Source: an uncultured Eubacteriales bacterium | GTDB lineage: Bacteria > Bacillota > Clostridia > Oscillospirales > CAG-272 | Direction: 5' to 3' | DNA: 64,000 nt | Assembly: GCA_934402395.1 (NCBI GenBank) | Contig: CAKRTQ010000013.1 | Span: 6,949-70,948 of the forward strand | In this document: piece by piece, positions 27,446 to 36,840 of the stretch | Numbering within the stretch: position 1 is the first letter of the stretch | Layout of the letters: every line of letters starts with the position of its first letter | Made by a program: the position numbers and the translations under genes | Notes under the pieces: model-generated | Seen by the model: the letters and a program-made list of their open reading frames with translations, nothing else | Told to the model about the DNA's origin: nothing | Database searches by the model: none

Positions 27446-28359
27446 CTGCATACCCCGAGAATGAAGAAAAGCAGCTCCTGATCTTCCTGCTACCATGCAG
27501 TCACATCAGAACATTTTCTTTAACCTTCGGGTGACGTTTGTGCAGATTCTTAACTGCATACCCCGAGAATGAAGAAGAGCAGGTTCAGATCTTCCTGTCG
27601 CCGGATAGTTACATCAGAACATTATCTTTTTTAATCTCGGGTGGTGTTTGTGCGGATTTTTAACTGCATACCCCGAGAATGAAGAAGCGCAGATTCATAT
27701 CTTTCTATACCCCTTCAGTTACATCAAAACATTATCAATTATTCTACTTTGTTCGGGCTAAGCCGATTCACGGCTTAGCCCGAAATATATGCATATCCGA
27801 TTCCCCATGTTCCGATGTAACGGCAGAAAGACAGGCGGGGAATTCGGTGTGTCATATATTTTACAGCCCGCTTTTCACGCCCAATGTATGCGTTTCCGCC
27901 CCCATGTTCCGATGTGTATGCATGGCGGCGGGAAGATATGAACCTGCTTTTCTGTTCTTTGGTTTAGCTGTGCTGTGGCACGGCTAAACGCGGCGGGGTA
28001 TGAAGTTATGAATCTGCACAAACGTCACCCGAAGGTTAAAGAAAATGTTCTGATGTGACTGCATGGCAGCAGGAAGATCAGAATCTGCTTTTCTTCACCA
28101 TCGGGGTATGCGGCTCGGAATCTGCACAAACACCACCCGAGTTCGGGCGGGAAATTCAGCGCGGTGTAAATGGTGCAGTCCGGTTATCCCGCCGCGCTAA
28201 GCCGCTTTGCGGCTTAGCCTGAACGATGTAGAGTAATTGATAATGTTCTGATGTAACTATCCGGCGACAGGAAGATCAGGATCTGCTCTTCTTCATTCTC
28301 GGGGTATGCAGCTCTGAATCCGATGAAACGTCACCCGAGTTTAAAGAACGCCACCCGAG
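27418..28359. repeat. Foldback repeat cluster B, three left and three right ends nested
   Basis: Left-type ends begin at 27418, 27525 and 27636; right-type (inverted) ends finish at 28034, 28141 and 28339, with a stub at 28359. The stretch at about 27449-27546 pairs with about 28006-28107 as a nearly perfect inverted repeat of around 100 bp. Internal stems carry the TTAGCC/GGCTAA theme (27758-27782, 27963-27990, 28197-28218). The order L-L-L-R-R-R suggests nested insertion or repeated duplication of one foldback unit. A 102-codon frame inside is repeat-derived and not called. The 1.08 kb between the flanking genes holds nothing else except the promoter at 28394. Confidence 0.85.
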
Positions 28360-28393
28360 TCCAAAAAAATTTACATCTCATTACAGATAATGA

Positions 28394-28422
28394 TTGATTC
28401 CGGTGCCGTGGGGTGGTAAAAT
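28394..28422 (+). promoter_or_regulatory. Probable promoter of the LTA synthase-like gene
   Basis: TTGATT (28394-28399), 17-nt spacer, TAAAAT (28417-28422). It lies just past repeat cluster B. Confidence 0.5.
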
Positions 28423-28527
28423 AATATAACCGTATAACTATCGCAGCGGTGGCGCCTCAGCCGTTGCGTTTTGTTTCACCGCAGCGGGTCCGGATATTTC
28501 CGCCCGCCACACGAAAGGAAGTTTCAA

Positions 28528-30759
28528 TTGAATTATAATTACAACCCCGACAATGCCGTCACCCGCGACGACATGAAGCGCATCGAGGACGCGGCGCGCC
28601 GCCGCAGCGCCCCGAGACGTTCGCCGGCAGATAAGGACACCTCGGAGCATGATTTTCACACGATCCTCACCGTTCTTGTCTGGCCGCTTTTCACCCTCTA
28701 CCTTGAGCTTGTGCTGCGGCTTTTGCTTTTCGGAAAGATCAGCGGCAGACAGTTTGCATATTCTGTGCTGTTCTCCTTCTCGGCAGGGCTGCTCTTTGCC
28801 GTTCTGACCTCTCTTTTCTCAAAAAAGGTCAATTATATCCTCACGCTTGTGATATCCGGCTTTCTCAGCGTCTATTTCGGCGTGCAGCTTATATATTACA
28901 AGTTCTTCTCCGGCTTTTTCTACTGGGACCTCATGAGCGAAGCGGGCAACGTAACCGGCTTCTGGCGTGAGACTCTCGGTACTATTTTTTCAAACTGGTA
29001 CGGAGTGATACTCATCCTTCTGCCCTTTGTGCTGTATTGCATATTCGGCAGAAAGCACCTCCCCGCAGAGCAGTCCGACTGGGGACTTCGCGGCGTTACC
29101 CTTGGTATCGCCTTTCTGCTTTTCCTCGGCGGGCGCGGCTTTGTTTCCTTCCATAAGGACGATTATGACGACAATTTCTATTACAGCTATGGCTACAATC
29201 CGACCGAAGCGGCAACGCGCTTCGGCGTTCTTACCGAATTCCGCCTTGATACCAAGTATGCCCTCTTCGGCGTGCCGTCGCACCCAAGCGACGGCGAGTA
29301 CAGCGATATAACGACCGTTGACCCGGACAATGTCTTTATACGCGACACCACCGCCCCAGTCACCGATCCCCCGACGCCCGGCACGAGCGGAGACACTCCC
29401 GAAACCACCGAGGAACCGCCGAAGCCGGTCGACACAAGCCCCAACGTGCTTGACATCGACTTTGACGCGCTTATAGCGAATGCTCCGACGGCAGAAATCA
29501 GGAACGCGCACACATTCTTCAAAAACCGCACTCCCACCAACAAAAACGAATACACCGGGCTCTTCAAGGGCAAAAACCTCATTCTCATGACGGTCGAGGC
29601 ATGGGCGCCGGCTGCAATTGATGAAAAGCTGACCCCCACGCTCTGGAAGATGAAAAACGAGGGCTTCGTTTTTGATAATTATTATTGCTCCAATTGGGGC
29701 GGCAGCACTGCCACCGGCGAGTATGCGGTGCTCTCGGGGAACTTCTACACAAGCTCAAGCTGCCTCAGATACAGTGCCGACACGCTTATGAAGTTTGCTC
29801 CCGGCAATATGTTCCGTGCGATAGGCTACAAGACCTACGGCTTCCACAATCACACCTACACCTATTACAGCCGCGACAAGTCGCACCCGAACATGGGGTA
29901 CACCTGGTACGGCATCGGCAACTGGGATAAATCAAGTCTCTTTACGAACCAGTGGCCCAAGTCCGACCGCGAGCTTGCCGTAAACACACTTGATTATATT
30001 ACGGCAGACGCGCCCTTTCACATCTACTATATGACGGTCAGCGGGCATGCCCTCCAGACATGGGGCGGCAATGACAACGCACCGAAGCACCGCGCCACGG
30101 TCATGGCTGCCGGACTCAACTACACCGACCAGAACGCGCTTTCATACATTGCCGCGCAGTATGAGGTCGAGCTGATGGTCAAGACCCTCATTGAAGATCT
30201 TGACCGTAAGGGCATTCTTGAGGACACCGTGTTCGTCATGGCTCCCGACCACTATCCCTATCAGATATCCGAGAATGCCGACGAGACCTACTCGGCACTT
30301 TCCGACCTCTACAAAATACCGCTCACCGCCAATCCCTCCGACATCGAGGGCAACTTTGACCTTTACCGCGCGCCGCTCATCATCTGGTCGGCGTCAATGA
30401 AGAAGCCGGTCAAGGTCGAAAAGGTCTGCTCCGCCATCGACATCATGCCCACGGTCTACAACCTTTTCGGCATGAATTACGATTCCCGACTCATCACGGG
30501 GCGCGACATCCTCTCGGATGCCGACGGCTTTGTGCCGCTCAACTGCAACGGCGCAGGCGGTTCATGGCACTGGATAACCGATTTCGGCTCCTACAACACA
30601 AAAACCAAAAAGTTCACTCCCGCTCCCGGCGTGACCGTGAACGATAGCCAGCTCAGCGGATATATCAGATCCAATAACAACACCAGTAACCTCCTTCAGA
30701 AATACTCAAAATACATCCTCAATGAGGATTACTACCGGATGGTCTTTCCGAACGGCTGA
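28528..30759 (+). CDS. LTA synthase family sulfatase-fold membrane enzyme
   Basis: About 743 residues from a TTG start at 28528, chosen because AAAGGAAG sits six bases upstream; no comparable site serves the longer frame. Five membrane segments (about residues 45-230) precede an extracellular sulfatase-like domain, joined by a Pro/Thr linker near residues 280-305. Candidate catalytic Thr lies in GGSTATGEY (about residue 394), with metal ligands in the EAWAP block and APDHYP (about 572). Such enzymes transfer glycerol phosphate or phosphoethanolamine to envelope polymers; which one is not decidable here. A dehydrogenase follows 11 bases later. Confidence 0.85.
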   Translation: MNYNYNPDNAVTRDDMKRIEDAARRRSAPRRSPADKDTSEHDFHTILTVLVWPLFTLYLELVLRLLLFGKISGRQFAYSVLFSFSAGLLFAVLTSLFSKKVNYILTLVISGFLSVYFGVQLIYYKFFSGFFYWDLMSEAGNVTGFWRETLGTIFSNWYGVILILLPFVLYCIFGRKHLPAEQSDWGLRGVTLGIAFLLFLGGRGFVSFHKDDYDDNFYYSYGYNPTEAATRFGVLTEFRLDTKYALFGVPSHPSDGEYSDITTVDPDNVFIRDTTAPVTDPPTPGTSGDTPETTEEPPKPVDTSPNVLDIDFDALIANAPTAEIRNAHTFFKNRTPTNKNEYTGLFKGKNLILMTVEAWAPAAIDEKLTPTLWKMKNEGFVFDNYYCSNWGGSTATGEYAVLSGNFYTSSSCLRYSADTLMKFAPGNMFRAIGYKTYGFHNHTYTYYSRDKSHPNMGYTWYGIGNWDKSSLFTNQWPKSDRELAVNTLDYITADAPFHIYYMTVSGHALQTWGGNDNAPKHRATVMAAGLNYTDQNALSYIAAQYEVELMVKTLIEDLDRKGILEDTVFVMAPDHYPYQISENADETYSALSDLYKIPLTANPSDIEGNFDLYRAPLIIWSASMKKPVKVEKVCSAIDIMPTVYNLFGMNYDSRLITGRDILSDADGFVPLNCNGAGGSWHWITDFGSYNTKTKKFTPAPGVTVNDSQLSGYIRSNNNTSNLLQKYSKYILNEDYYRMVFPNG

Positions 30760-30770
30760 GGAACGTCATT

Positions 30771-31859
30771 ATGAAATACGCTCTTATAGGTTGCGGCAGG
30801 ATCGCACCGAACCATATAAAAGCAGCCATGGCTGCCGCCGGCAGGGGACTTGAGATATCGGCGATATGCGACATTGTGCCCGAAAAGGCGGAAGCTCTTG
30901 CCGCACGGTTCGATCTTGACAGCGTGCCTCGCTACACCGACCACAAAAAAATGCTCGCCGAGGTCGCGCCCGAGCTTGTTGCCGTAGCGACCGAAAGCGG
31001 CTCCCACGCCGCCGTTGCGCTTGACTGTATTGCGGCAGGCAGCAATGTGATAATAGAAAAGCCGATAGCTCTTTCGCTCTCCGACGCGCGGCGCGTTATC
31101 GCCGCCGCGGATGTAGCCGGCGTTACCGTATGCACCAACCACCAGAACCGCTTCAACCGCTCGGTCATTGCCGTGCGCGAGGCGATAGATTCCGGCAGCA
31201 TGGGCAGGCTGCTTCACGGCAGTGTTCACGTAATATGGGGACGCGACCGCGACTATTACGCCTCCGGCGACTGGCGCGGCACATGGAAGGACGACGGCGG
31301 CGCGCTGATGAACCAATGCATTCACGGCATTGACCTTCTCTGCTGGCTCATGGGCGGCAGACCCTCCGAGGTCACTGCAATGACGGCGCGTATGAACCAC
31401 AGTTACATCGAAGCCGAGGATGTCGGCATGGCGTTGCTCCGTTTCCCCAACGGTGCGCTCGGCATGGTCGAGGGCACTGTGAACACCTACCGCGCCGACA
31501 TGGAAGAAACGCTCTTTCTGTTCGGCTCCGACGGCACCGTAAAGCTCGGCGGCAAAGCCGCAAACCGCGTTGATTTCTGGCACATTGCCGGCGACAACCG
31601 CGATGCAGCCGCGGTAAACGACGAATCGGAGGCTGCCCTCCCCGACGTATACGGGCGCGGGCACGTTCCGCTTTATGCCGATGTGGTGGATGCCATCCTG
31701 GCTCACCGCCCGCCGCGCGTCACCGCTCTTGACGGCATGGGTGCGCTTGAGGTAGTTCTTGCCATATACAAGTCTGCCGCCGAGGGCAGAACGGTGAAGC
31801 TGCCTCTCCTTGATTGTTCAACTATGGATTTTTATGGGAGATTTGACCATATTGAGTGA
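30771..31859 (+). CDS. Gfo/Idh/MocA-family sugar dehydrogenase
   Basis: 362 residues. Rossmann motif GCGRIAPNH at the N-terminus, the catalytic-site EKPIALS, and a second-domain signature with DWRGTWKDDGGALMNQCIHGIDLL. NRFN after the NAD domain resembles WlbA/WbpB-type UDP-HexNAc-uronate dehydrogenases, but that is only suggestive. Co-transcription with the LTA synthase-like enzyme points to envelope glycan work. Confidence 0.85.
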   Translation: MKYALIGCGRIAPNHIKAAMAAAGRGLEISAICDIVPEKAEALAARFDLDSVPRYTDHKKMLAEVAPELVAVATESGSHAAVALDCIAAGSNVIIEKPIALSLSDARRVIAAADVAGVTVCTNHQNRFNRSVIAVREAIDSGSMGRLLHGSVHVIWGRDRDYYASGDWRGTWKDDGGALMNQCIHGIDLLCWLMGGRPSEVTAMTARMNHSYIEAEDVGMALLRFPNGALGMVEGTVNTYRADMEETLFLFGSDGTVKLGGKAANRVDFWHIAGDNRDAAAVNDESEAALPDVYGRGHVPLYADVVDAILAHRPPRVTALDGMGALEVVLAIYKSAAEGRTVKLPLLDCSTMDFYGRFDHIE

Positions 31860-31940
31860 TTCGCATAGTCGGAGAACCCTCAAAAGGCGCGCAATTATTG
31901 AAAATAATCAAAAATGTAAATTTAATTTTAACACATTCTA

Positions 31941-31969
31941 TTGACAAGCCGCCTTTTTCGCTGTATAAT
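31941..31969 (+). promoter_or_regulatory. Consensus promoter of the zinc-ribbon gene
   Basis: TTGACA (31941-31946), 17-nt spacer, TATAAT (31964-31969): a perfect consensus pair, implying strong constitutive expression. Confidence 0.85.
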
Positions 31970-32020
31970 ATATCCGCGAGCTAAAAAAAGACTTCGCGTA
32001 ATTACGGAAAGAGGTATCTC

Positions 32021-32296
32021 ATGTACACTGACAAGACCCTGGTCTGCAAGGAATGCGGACAAGAATTCACCTTCACTGCCAGCGAGCAGGAATTTTACGC
32101 CGAAAAGGGCTTCACCAACGAGCCCCAGCGCTGCAAAGAATGCCGCGCAAAGCGTAAAAATGCCGCACACAACGGCACACGCCAGATGTTTGACGCTGTC
32201 TGCGCAGAATGCGGAAAGCCCTGCAAGGTTCCCTTCGAGCCGCGCACCGACCGTCCCGTTTACTGCAGCGACTGCTTCAGAAATAAACAGCAGTGA
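32021..32296 (+). CDS. Small protein with two zinc-ribbon-like modules
   Basis: 91 residues with four C-x2-C pairs: CKECG, CKECR, CAECG and CSDC. The first half (DKTLVCKECGQEFTFTASEQ) matches the probable zinc-binding domain found in Clostridia and Chloroflexi small proteins; the second half is a CxxC-x11-16-CxxC knuckle. Cytosolic, basic, function unknown; nucleic-acid or protein binding is likely. A perfect consensus promoter and a strong terminator make it a highly expressed single gene. Confidence 0.8.
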   Translation: MYTDKTLVCKECGQEFTFTASEQEFYAEKGFTNEPQRCKECRAKRKNAAHNGTRQMFDAVCAECGKPCKVPFEPRTDRPVYCSDCFRNKQQ

Positions 32297-32307
32297 TTCA
32301 TTCCGGA

Positions 32308-32346
32308 ACGGAGCCGGACCGCATTGCGGTCCGGCTCCGTTTTTTT
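32308..32346 (+). terminator. Intrinsic terminator of the zinc-ribbon gene
   Basis: A perfect 15-bp GC-rich stem (32308-32322/32326-32340) is followed directly by six T. The T-run is shared with the next hairpin. Confidence 0.92.
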
Positions 32347-32389
32347 AGGCTCGGGTGGCGTTTGAAGAAACGCCACCCGAGCCTAAAAA
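32342..32389. repeat. Minimal foldback element (solo hairpin)
   Basis: A perfect 22-bp stem (32342-32363/32368-32389) with GAAG loop. The stem contains CTCGGGTGGCGTTT, the terminal motif of the large foldback clusters, with the T-tract pairing to an A-tract. It looks like only the two tips of the element joined together, and it could also act as a terminator in either direction. The next promoter starts four bases later. Confidence 0.8.
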
Positions 32390-32392
32390 CAA

Positions 32393-32421
32393 TTGACTTT
32401 TGGGTGACGGGGTGATATAAT
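32393..32421 (+). promoter_or_regulatory. Promoter of the first EEP lipoprotein gene
   Basis: TTGACT (32393-32398), 17-nt spacer, TATAAT (32416-32421). Confidence 0.75.
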
Positions 32422-32464
32422 ATACAGGTAATACAATCACCCTCATCGGAAAGGAACCGAATTT

Positions 32465-33856
32465 ATGAAAAAAACACATTTCCGCCTGCTTCTCATTCTG
32501 CTGGCAGCCGTCATGCTTATAGCCCCGCTCTCCACGGCGTGCAGCGGCGGCAGCGATACTCCTGCCGGATCGACCGACGCCGGCACGACCGAAGCTCCCG
32601 CGCCGACCGAGCTTGTGCTCATCGGCGGCGACACGGTATACAACATAATACGCAGTGCATACGAAAGTGAGATAGTTCTCGGCGGCGTCAAGGAACTGCG
32701 CCAGACGCTTTCAAAGCTCTACGGCGACACATGGCAGGGTCTTATTACCGAAGACTGGGAGCAGGGCGTAGGCAAAAACGATATAATCGACAACGACAAT
32801 GCCGAGATCCTTATCGGTCTTACCAACCGCCGCGAGAGCCACACGGTTTACGACACTCTCGGCAATGAGGAATATGCCATTCGCGTTGTCGGAAAAAAGC
32901 TTGTCATAGTCGGCAACGACGAATATTCCACCGTTCAGGCGATCGACGCCTTTATAGAGCAGTACCTTGTCAACGCCTCGGCTGAAAAGAAGCTGACGGT
33001 TCCCGCATCTCTTGACATAAAGGAAGCAGCCCCCCTCCGCAAAGTGGCGATAAACCGCGAGGCTCAGTACCGCATAATGACATGGAACCTCGGCTGCGAG
33101 GTCGGAAAGGTAGAGGACGCTTATGAGGTCATGCTGAAATACCTTCCCGATATACTCTCCCTTCAGGAATGCAACAAGGCGATACATACAAAGCTCATAG
33201 ATACGCTGCCCGACTTTTACCGCGTATCCACAGAGTTTCACTCAAACGGCAAGACGTATGTCTACACACCGATAATCTACAACTCCGAGGTGCTTGCCCT
33301 CAAGGACGCGGGTGCCGAATGGCTGCGCGACAGATACACCGGGACAAATACAAAATCGGTAGCATGGGCAGTGTTTGAGGGCAAGGACGGCACGCCGTTT
33401 GCGGTGATCGACTTTCACGGAGCAGTCTGCTCCAACGCCTACAAGGGCTTTGAAAACTACACAAAGGCACAGCTCAACGAGCAGTCCGACGTATGGCGCA
33501 CCGGAAACGTAAAACAGGTAATGGAGATACGCGACCGCATAAACGCAAAATACGGCGCGATCCCGCTTATGGTCAACGGCGACTGCAACTTTACGACATC
33601 GCACAGTCAGTATAAATACCTCACGGAAGAAAAGGGAATGTACGATGCCGAATTCACCGCCCGTCTCGGCACGGTCACCGGCTACAAGACCTACTTTGAT
33701 TACGGAACACCCATCAAGAAGGGTCCCAGCATCGACCACATTTTCGGCATAGACGGCATTGATTTTGTCGAGCACTATATCGTGCGTGACAAAGAGGTCC
33801 TCACCGCATCCGACCACTGCCCGGTCTATGTTGATTTCAACCCCAAAAAGCCGTAA
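32465..33856 (+). CDS. Lipoprotein with endonuclease/exonuclease/phosphatase domain, copy 1
   Basis: 463 residues. Signal peptide with lipobox STAC (Cys near residue 22), then a Gly/Thr/Pro linker. A domain of about 150 residues (EILIGLTNRRES, YAIRVVGKKLVIVGNDEYSTVQAI) resembles the N-terminal domains that precede some glycoside hydrolases. The C-terminal EEP domain shows MTWNLG, LQECN, NGDCNF and ASDHCPVYVDF, the standard catalytic and metal residues. It is therefore an extracellular, lipid-anchored phosphodiesterase or nuclease; the substrate is unknown. Confidence 0.8.
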   Translation: MKKTHFRLLLILLAAVMLIAPLSTACSGGSDTPAGSTDAGTTEAPAPTELVLIGGDTVYNIIRSAYESEIVLGGVKELRQTLSKLYGDTWQGLITEDWEQGVGKNDIIDNDNAEILIGLTNRRESHTVYDTLGNEEYAIRVVGKKLVIVGNDEYSTVQAIDAFIEQYLVNASAEKKLTVPASLDIKEAAPLRKVAINREAQYRIMTWNLGCEVGKVEDAYEVMLKYLPDILSLQECNKAIHTKLIDTLPDFYRVSTEFHSNGKTYVYTPIIYNSEVLALKDAGAEWLRDRYTGTNTKSVAWAVFEGKDGTPFAVIDFHGAVCSNAYKGFENYTKAQLNEQSDVWRTGNVKQVMEIRDRINAKYGAIPLMVNGDCNFTTSHSQYKYLTEEKGMYDAEFTARLGTVTGYKTYFDYGTPIKKGPSIDHIFGIDGIDFVEHYIVRDKEVLTASDHCPVYVDFNPKKP

Positions 33857-33961
33857 ATCCGGGTCAAAATACCGAAATACCGATCTTCATTCCGGCGTTT
33901 GGCGCTCTTACCGCCCGAATGAAACCCAATCACAACAAGAAAAAGAAAGGCAGTCATAAAA

Positions 33962-35344
33962 ATGAACAAAACCTTTGCGCGCTGCGCCGCGCTTCTTCTG
34001 ACGCTCATAATGCTGCTTTCCGCGGCGCTCACGGCGTGTAAAAAGAACGACACCCCCGCCGGCAGCTCGGATGTCCCCGCGACAGAGCCGCCCGCCCCCG
34101 CCGAGCTTGTGCTTTTCGGCGGCAGCGAGACATACAACATCTACCGCGGCTCCTACGCAAACGAACCGGTGCTCAACGCGGTAAAAAAGCTGCGCAAAGC
34201 CGTTGCCGACCGTTTCGGCGACTCATGGCAGGGTCTTATTACCGAGGACTGGGAACAGGGCATCGGCAAAAATGACATAATCGACCGTGACGGCGCAGAG
34301 ATCCTTATAGGTCTCACTAACCGCCGCGAGAGCCACACCGTTTACGAAACTCTCGGCGAGAATGAATACGTCATCCGCGCCGTGGGCAAAAAGCTCGTCA
34401 TTGTCGGCAGCGATGATTACGCCACCGTTCAGGCAGTGCAGCTGTTCATAGATAATTATATCGTCAACTCCGACAGCAAAACGCTGTCGGTATCGGCAGA
34501 TGTAAATGTCGCCGGCACGGCATCCCTGCGCAAAATACCGATAAACGGCGAAGCGAACTACCGCCTTATGACATACAACCTCGGCGGCGGAGTCGGCAAT
34601 GCCGACGATGCGGTAGAGCTCATGCTGCGCTATCTGCCCGATATATATTCGCTTCAGGAATGCAGCAAAAAGATACATACCGGTATAATCGCAAGCCTGC
34701 CTGAGTACTACAAAACCGCAAACAAGCTACACGCGGACGGTTCGACATATGTCTACACGCCGATAATCTACAACACAAAAGTGCTTACGCTCAAAGAGTC
34801 CGGCGTTGAATGGCTGCGTGACAGATACACGGGAACGAACACAAAATCCCTCGCATGGGCTGTGTTTGAGGACCGCGACGGCGATGTGTTTGCGCTGATA
34901 AACTTCCACGGAGCCGTGTGCTTCAATACCTATAAGGGCTTTGAAAATTATACGGCTGCAGAGCTCGGACGTCAGGTAAACGAATGGCGTAAGGGCAACG
35001 CGCGCCAGCTTCTTGAGGTACGCGACCGCATAACCGAAAAGTACGGCGCGATACCGCTCATGATGAACGGCGACTGCAACTTCAACGCCTCCTCGGAAGC
35101 GTACAAGATACTCACCGCCGGCGGAATGAAGGACGCCGAATTCACCGCGCGCCTTGACAAGGTGACCGGGTACAAGACCTACTTTCCGTACGGTTCGGCA
35201 TCGGTGCAGTCCGGCGCGAGCATAGACCACATTTTCGGTATCAACGGAATTGATTTTGTCGTGCATAACATCGTGCGTGATCCTTTGGTGCTCACCGCAT
35301 CGGATCACTGCCCGGTCTATGTCGATTTCAACCCGAAAAAATAA
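33962..35344 (+). CDS. Lipoprotein with endonuclease/exonuclease/phosphatase domain, copy 2
   Basis: 460 residues, a clear paralogue of the preceding gene over its full length: lipobox LTAC, EILIGLTNRRES, MTYNLG, LQECS, NGDCNF and ASDHCPVYVDF are all kept. It starts about 105 bases after copy 1 with an AAAGAAAGG site. The signal and linker regions differ more than the two domains, as expected of an older tandem duplication. Catalytic residues look intact in both copies, so neither is a decaying pseudogene. Probably co-transcribed with copy 1; a terminator follows. Confidence 0.8.
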   Translation: MNKTFARCAALLLTLIMLLSAALTACKKNDTPAGSSDVPATEPPAPAELVLFGGSETYNIYRGSYANEPVLNAVKKLRKAVADRFGDSWQGLITEDWEQGIGKNDIIDRDGAEILIGLTNRRESHTVYETLGENEYVIRAVGKKLVIVGSDDYATVQAVQLFIDNYIVNSDSKTLSVSADVNVAGTASLRKIPINGEANYRLMTYNLGGGVGNADDAVELMLRYLPDIYSLQECSKKIHTGIIASLPEYYKTANKLHADGSTYVYTPIIYNTKVLTLKESGVEWLRDRYTGTNTKSLAWAVFEDRDGDVFALINFHGAVCFNTYKGFENYTAAELGRQVNEWRKGNARQLLEVRDRITEKYGAIPLMMNGDCNFNASSEAYKILTAGGMKDAEFTARLDKVTGYKTYFPYGSASVQSGASIDHIFGINGIDFVVHNIVRDPLVLTASDHCPVYVDFNPKK

Positions 35345-35390
35345 AAAACGATGGGATGGTATCAAGCCTTTGACCGCTTGACATCAACTC

Positions 35391-35425
35391 AAAAAAACGC
35401 TCCGGCGCTGCCGGGGCGTTTTTTT
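35391..35425 (+). terminator. Intrinsic terminator after the EEP lipoproteins
   Basis: GC-rich stem (CGCTCCGGC against GCCGGGGCG) followed by seven T and preceded by seven A. Confidence 0.88.
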
Positions 35426-35534
35426 GTTTTGATACCCGATGAGACTCGATGAGACTGTTTTTGCCCATCAAGGCGGTATAATTCCTCACAGAGGGGCGGA
35501 AAAGCCTCGTATTTCACGAAAGGAAAACAGTATC

Positions 35535-35834
35535 ATGACGGAATTCAACAAGACCGATATCGGTACCGACGGCGCACCGCGCGGCGATATTTTTTTCGCA
35601 TCGGTATTTTCGTCGATTTGTTCGGCTCTCGGTAGGATAAACGCGGCTGTTGCCGCAGCGGAATCCGCCACTGCGCGCGCAAATGAGGCTGCCGATTGTC
35701 TGAGAACGCTCAAGGAGGACACCGCATATGCCGCCGCGCGGGCGGGAATGGCGGCAGGCGCGGCTGCCGATGCCACAGATGCGGCAAACGAAGTCTGCCG
35801 CTCGCTTGACGCCCTGCGCAATGCCGCCGTCTGA
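35535..35834 (+). CDS. Small Ala-rich coiled-coil protein of a phage-type cassette
   Basis: 99 residues from ATG 35535 (GAAAGGAAAA upstream). After a short N-terminal part with FFASVFSSICSALGRI, the rest is alanine-rich helix with regular heptads (about residues 37-95), predicting a coiled coil. No recognised family. Position directly before an amidase, an XhlA-like protein and a holin suggests a phage structural or lysis accessory origin, by context only. Confidence 0.55.
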   Translation: MTEFNKTDIGTDGAPRGDIFFASVFSSICSALGRINAAVAAAESATARANEAADCLRTLKEDTAYAAARAGMAAGAAADATDAANEVCRSLDALRNAAV

Positions 35835-35927
35835 CGCGCGGCATGATGTGTCGTTTCATGGCGGATCCCTCTTTCCGGCATATACTGTTATCGGGACCTG
35901 TAAAAAACGAAAGGATGGCACAGAGCT

Positions 35928-36836
35928 ATGAAAATTATCGAACACTACATAACGGAAAACACCTGCTATAAGCTTGGCAAGCCAATGCAGGCGCGTGGGA
36001 TCATGCTTCACAGCATCGGCACGCCGCAGCCGAATGCCGAAGTATTTGCGGTAAGGTGGAACGATCCCGCAAAGGAAGTCGCGGTACACGGGTTCATCGA
36101 CGGCAACACGGGCGCGGTATGGCAGTTCCTGCCGTGGGACATCTGCGGCTGGCACGCGGGCGGCGCGGCGAATCTCACCCACATCGGCGTTGAGATGGGC
36201 GAGCCGGACTGCATCCGCTACAAGCCGTCGAGCGCAACCTTCACGGTCAAGGACACCGACCGCGCGGCTGCCGTCGCGTGTGCGCTGCGTACATACAATG
36301 CGGCGGTCGAGCTGTTCGCTTATCTCTGCGAGAAGTTCGGTCTTGACCCGACAGCCGACGGCGTTATCATCGGTCACGCCGAGGGTCACGCGCGGGGCAT
36401 CGCCTCAAACCACGGCGACCCGGAACACCTCTGGCGTCAGCTCGGCATGGATAAGACCATGGACGGCTTCCGCCGTGACGTGGCGGCAAAGCTCGGCAAG
36501 GTCGCGCCAACGCCCGAACCGGTGCAGGGCGGGACTATTTACACCGTCCGCGCGGGCGACACGCTCTCCGGCATCGGTGCGCGCTTCGGCGTGGACTGGC
36601 GCACGCTCGTGACTGCGAACGGCATTATAGACCCGAGCCTCATCTACCCCGGGCAGCGGCTGACCATCCCGGGAGCCGGGGCTGTGACCTACACGGTCAA
36701 GCCCGGTGACAGTCTGTGGCGGATCGCAAAAGAGTACCTCGGCGCGGGCATCCGCTACGGCGAGATCGTGCGTGCCAACGGCATGACCGAGGCGGCGATC
36801 TATCCCGGCGACGTGCTCATCATCCCGCGGAGGTGA
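35928..36836 (+). CDS. N-acetylmuramoyl-L-alanine amidase with two LysM repeats (endolysin-like)
   Basis: 302 residues. An amidase_2 domain (about 10-190) cleaves the peptide stem from muramic acid; zinc-site candidates are the His in MLHSIG, HAGG and GHAEGH. Two LysM modules follow (TVRAGDTLSGIGARF and TVKPGDSLWRIAKEY). There is no signal peptide, so export would need the adjacent holin, as in phage lysis. An XhlA-like gene starts five bases after its stop. Confidence 0.87.
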   Translation: MKIIEHYITENTCYKLGKPMQARGIMLHSIGTPQPNAEVFAVRWNDPAKEVAVHGFIDGNTGAVWQFLPWDICGWHAGGAANLTHIGVEMGEPDCIRYKPSSATFTVKDTDRAAAVACALRTYNAAVELFAYLCEKFGLDPTADGVIIGHAEGHARGIASNHGDPEHLWRQLGMDKTMDGFRRDVAAKLGKVAPTPEPVQGGTIYTVRAGDTLSGIGARFGVDWRTLVTANGIIDPSLIYPGQRLTIPGAGAVTYTVKPGDSLWRIAKEYLGAGIRYGEIVRANGMTEAAIYPGDVLIIPRR

Positions 36837-36840
36837 GAGG

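Noticed and set aside
32342..32389. Target-site duplication flanking the repeat tips
   Set aside because: The three bases next to the motif differ between ends or are complementary, not direct copies, so they extend the stem rather than mark a duplication.
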